Of a DNA stretch of 64,000 nucleotides, positions 61,383-64,000 are shown one piece after another. The position numbers were made by a program, and so were the translations under genes. The number at the start of each line of letters is the position of its first letter. Within the stretch, counting starts at the first letter, position 1. The stretch lies in the NCBI RefSeq assembly GCF_044904705.1, contig NZ_JADIKL010000001.1, positions 434,001 to 498,000 of the forward strand, in the 5' to 3' direction. Source of the DNA: Rhodanobacter_A agri (GTDB lineage: Bacteria; Pseudomonadota; Gammaproteobacteria; Xanthomonadales; Rhodanobacteraceae). The notes below the pieces were generated by a model, which saw only the letters and a list, made by a program, of their open reading frames with translations, searched no databases and was not told the DNA's origin.

Positions 61383-62293
61383 TCGGGCCTCTGCGAGTGG
61401 GTGTGCGGGGATGAATCCCGAAAGTGTAACGCTGCCGGGAGGTTGCAGCCACTGCCCACCGCGAGGCGACGGTGCAGGGCCGACACCATCACGTAGCTGA
61501 TGATCATCAGCAACAGCCATGCGCCCAGCTTGCCGAACGGCACCAGGTGCCAGCCCAGCCGCTGCGAGGGATAGAGCCATGCCTGGCTCAAGGTGCCAGC
61601 GTTCTCCGCCAGCCAGATGAACAGCGCGACCAGCACGAAGCCCAGCAACAGCGGCATGCGCCGGTACACACGGCGGATGCGGAAATGGACCCAGCACGGC
61701 CCGAACAGCCATGCCAGCGCCGCGAACAGCAGCGACCGCGCGTCCGGCAGGTAGTGGTGGGCAAAGAAATTGAGGTAGATCGCCGCCGCCAGCGCCACCG
61801 TGGCGCCGAACGGTGGGTGCCGGGTGAAGCGGAAGTCGAACAGGCGCCAGGCGCGGGCGATGTAGCTTCCGATCGCCGCGTACATGAAGCCGGTGAACAA
61901 GGGCACGCCGCCCAGACGCAGCAGGGACGGCTCCGGGTAGCTCCATGAGCCCACCGCCGTCTTGAACAGCTCCATCGCCGTACCCACGGCGTGGAACAAC
62001 AGGATCACCCTTGCTTCCTCGCGGCTCTCCAGCTTCGCAGCCAGCAGGATGCCCTGGATCGCCAGCGCCGCCAGGGTCAGGAAGTCGTAGCGTGCCAGCC
62101 AGGCGTGCCGCGGATACCAGCGCCAGCTGACCAGCAGCAGCGCCACCATCAGGCCGCCGAACAGGCAGGCCGAGGCCTGCTTGAACCCGAAGCAGAGGAA
62201 CTCGTACACGCCCGCCGCCACGTGGCCACGGGTTCGTGCCCAGCGCCCAAGCCGCCGGTCCAGCCGCATGATCGCGGCCGCGTGCCCCGCCAT
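61286..62293 (-). CDS. DUF817 membrane protein with a tail running into glyA
   Basis: 335 residues if started at 62293; ATGs at 62374, 62305 and 62269 are possible and none has a clear SD. Residues from about 45 match DUF817, an integral membrane family of unknown function: YEFLCFGFKQASACLFGG, FHAVGTAMELFKTAVGSWSYP and LPDARSLLF, with about seven helices ending in YVMVSALHRRLAVGSG. After that the frame reads through the intergenic space and 97 bases into glyA before a stop, adding a tail with no family likeness. A natural overlap or a small frameshift near the end are both possible. Confidence 0.7.
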   Translation of the reverse strand: MAGHAAAIMRLDRRLGRWARTRGHVAAGVYEFLCFGFKQASACLFGGLMVALLLVSWRWYPRHAWLARYDFLTLAALAIQGILLAAKLESREEARVILLFHAVGTAMELFKTAVGSWSYPEPSLLRLGGVPLFTGFMYAAIGSYIARAWRLFDFRFTRHPPFGATVALAAAIYLNFFAHHYLPDARSLLFAALAWLFGPCWVHFRIRRVYRRMPLLLGFVLVALFIWLAENAGTLSQAWLYPSQRLGWHLVPFGKLGAWLLLMIISYVMVSALHRRLAVGSGCNLPAALHFRDSSPHTHSQRPECSRRTARSPVTTPSWPRPSPTKAGARKTTSS

Positions 62294-62472
62294 CGATCCG
62301 CCCATACCCTGCCCCGCCTGCCTCCAAGACCGCACAGCCTGGGCGCGGTATCTGGCGCTTGCGGGCCCCGCCATGGCGGGGAAAGGCCCTATCGGCGATA
62401 ATTGGCGGTCTTTGTTTCCCTTACCTGTGCCGGGCCGCTGTCGCGGCTTGTGGATCGCCTTCAGGAGCGCGC

Positions 62473-64000
62473 ATGCAATACATCTACACCATGAACGGGG
62501 TGAGCAAGATCGTTCCCCCGAAGCGCCAGATCATCAAGGACATCTCGCTGTCGTTCTTCCCCGGCGCGAAGATCGGCCTGCTCGGCGTCAATGGCGCGGG
62601 CAAGTCCACCGTGCTGAAGATCATGGCCGGCGTGGATACCGACTTCCAGGGCGAGGCGCGTGCGCAGCCCGGCACCAAGGTCGGCTACCTGGCGCAGGAG
62701 CCGGACCTGAACCCGGAAAAGACCGTGCGCGAAGTGGTCGAGGAAGGCGTGTCGGTGATCCTCGACGCACAGAAGCGGCTGGAAGAGGTCTACGCCGCCT
62801 ATGCCGAGGAAGGCGCCGATTTCGACGCGTTGGCCAAGGAGCAGGAACAGCTGGAAGGCATCCTGGCCGCGAACGACGCCCACGCACTGGAGCGCCAGCT
62901 CGAAGTGGCCGCCGACGCGTTGCGCCTGCCGGCGTGGGACGCCAAAGTCGGTCCGCTGTCCGGCGGCGAGAAGCGCCGCGTGGCGCTGTGCCGCCTGCTG
63001 CTGTCCAAGCCGGACATGCTGCTGCTGGACGAACCGACCAACCATCTCGACGCCGAGTCCGTCGACTGGCTGGAGCAGTTCCTGCACGACTACCCCGGCA
63101 CCGTGGTGGCGGTCACCCATGACCGCTACTTCCTCGACAACGCCGCCGAGTGGATTCTCGAACTCGACCGCGGCCGCGGCATCCCGTGGAAGGGCAACTA
63201 CACCGAGTGGCTGGAGCAGAAGGACGCTCGCCTGAAGCAGGAAGCCAACCAGGAGAAGTCGCGCCAGAAGGCGATCGAGAAGGAACTGGAGTGGGTGCGT
63301 TCGGCCGCCAAGGGCCGCCAGTCCAAGGGCAAGGCGCGCCTGGCCCGCTTCGAGGAGCTGAACTCGGTCGACTACCAGCGTCGCAACGAGACCAACGAGA
63401 TCTTCATCCCGCCGGGCGAGCGCCTGGGCCAGGAAGTGATCGAGTTCAAGAACGTCACCAAGTCGTTCGGCGACCGCGTGCTGATCGAGGACCTGTCGTT
63501 CAAGGTGCCGCCGGGCGCGATCATCGGCGTGATCGGCCCCAACGGCGCCGGCAAGTCCACCCTGATGAAGATGATCATGGGCAAGGAAACGCCGGATTCG
63601 GGCGAGGTGAAGCTGGGCCACACCACCAAGCTGGCCTACGTCGACCAGTCGCGCGACGCACTCGACCCGAAGAACAACGTGTGGCAGGAGGTATCCGGCG
63701 GTTCGGACATCCTCACCATCGGCAACTTCGAGATCCAGTCGCGCGCCTACATCGGCCGCTTCAACTTCAAGGGCACCGACCAGCAGAAGATCGTCGGCAG
63801 CCTGTCCGGCGGCGAACGCGGCCGCCTGCACATGGCCAAGACCCTGCTGCAGGGCGGCAACGTGCTGCTGCTCGACGAACCGTCCAACGACCTCGACGTG
63901 GAAACCCTGCGCGCGCTGGAAGACGCCCTGCTGGAATTCCCCGGCAGCGCGATCGTGATCTCGCATGACCGCTGGTTCCTCGACCGCATCGCCACGCACA
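62473..64000 (+). CDS. ettA: Energy-dependent translational throttle protein EttA (3' partial)
   Basis: 509 codons are visible; the gene runs off the window end. EttA is an ABC-F protein that binds the ribosomal E site and gates entry to elongation according to ATP/ADP. ABC1 has Walker A GVNGAGKST (residues 38-46), LSGGEKRR and LLLDEPTNHLD; a linker (about 240-320) carries the basic P-site tRNA-interaction motif region; ABC2 has GPNGAGKST near 356, LSGGERGR and LLLDEPSNDLD. The start MQYIYTMNGVSKIVPPKRQI is that of EttA. Only the last ~45 residues are missing. Confidence 0.97.
   Translation, partial: MQYIYTMNGVSKIVPPKRQIIKDISLSFFPGAKIGLLGVNGAGKSTVLKIMAGVDTDFQGEARAQPGTKVGYLAQEPDLNPEKTVREVVEEGVSVILDAQKRLEEVYAAYAEEGADFDALAKEQEQLEGILAANDAHALERQLEVAADALRLPAWDAKVGPLSGGEKRRVALCRLLLSKPDMLLLDEPTNHLDAESVDWLEQFLHDYPGTVVAVTHDRYFLDNAAEWILELDRGRGIPWKGNYTEWLEQKDARLKQEANQEKSRQKAIEKELEWVRSAAKGRQSKGKARLARFEELNSVDYQRRNETNEIFIPPGERLGQEVIEFKNVTKSFGDRVLIEDLSFKVPPGAIIGVIGPNGAGKSTLMKMIMGKETPDSGEVKLGHTTKLAYVDQSRDALDPKNNVWQEVSGGSDILTIGNFEIQSRAYIGRFNFKGTDQQKIVGSLSGGERGRLHMAKTLLQGGNVLLLDEPSNDLDVETLRALEDALLEFPGSAIVISHDRWFLDRIATH

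Noticed and set aside
1..64000. CRISPR arrays, insertion sequences, prophage or tRNA genes
   Set aside because: No regularly spaced direct repeats, transposase, integrase or cloverleaf was seen; the repeats found are isolated palindromic elements.

Overview
The window is high-GC chromosomal DNA from a gammaproteobacterium. Gene content and order point to the Xanthomonadales (Lysobacterales), most likely a Rhodanobacteraceae member such as Dyella or Rhodanobacter. The signs are the petA-petB-petC-sspA-sspB order, the DUF1631-nadC-DUF3301 block, a RibB fused to a degenerate GTP cyclohydrolase II domain, a TfpX/PilA pilin locus, and two families of short intergenic palindromic repeats. The genus call is an inference from remembered gene orders, not from a search. 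No tRNA, rRNA, insertion sequence, phage or CRISPR array was seen.

Layout. 1-3571: a sensor diguanylate cyclase (5' end outside the window) followed by an HD-GYP protein whose HD dyad is lost. 3597-9293: glnD and map on the minus strand, facing rpsB-tsf on the plus strand, with a clear sigma70 promoter and leader before rpsB and two tandem terminators after tsf. 9495-16766: a small secreted Cys-rich protein, purEK, a Trm112-like protein, DUF1631, nadC, DUF3301, and sspB/sspA. 16843-19494: cytochrome bc1 (petABC). 19681-27534: a DegS-like protease, a lytic transglycosylase, and the miaB-phoH-ybeY-corC cluster plus a DUF4105 protein. 27546-32924: an SGNH acyltransferase, CorA, and an S9 peptidase.

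33094-52656 is the type IV pilus and glycan region and the most interesting part. It runs tfpX-like, pilA (behind a sigma54-type promoter), and two tandem paralogous membrane proteins with an FDDYPNIVNN motif and TPR-like tails that resemble TMTC/GT-C O-glycosyltransferases. A surface glycan block follows: a DegT aminotransferase, flippase, GT2 and hexapeptide acyltransferase on plus, then GT4, asparagine synthase, GT4 and a polyprenyl-phosphate-type GT2 on minus. The region closes with pilB, pilC, pilD and coaE. I propose that pilin is glycosylated by the TMTC-like pair, possibly using a lipid-linked sugar made by the GT2 at 47607-48461.

53287-62293 is mostly minus strand: ldcA, ribBX, ribE behind an FMN riboswitch with a hairpin over the ribE Shine-Dalgarno sequence, a GT39/ArnT-like glycosyltransferase, ribD, nrdR, glyA, and a DUF817 membrane protein whose frame runs into glyA. 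The window ends inside ettA, an ABC-F translation factor on the plus strand.
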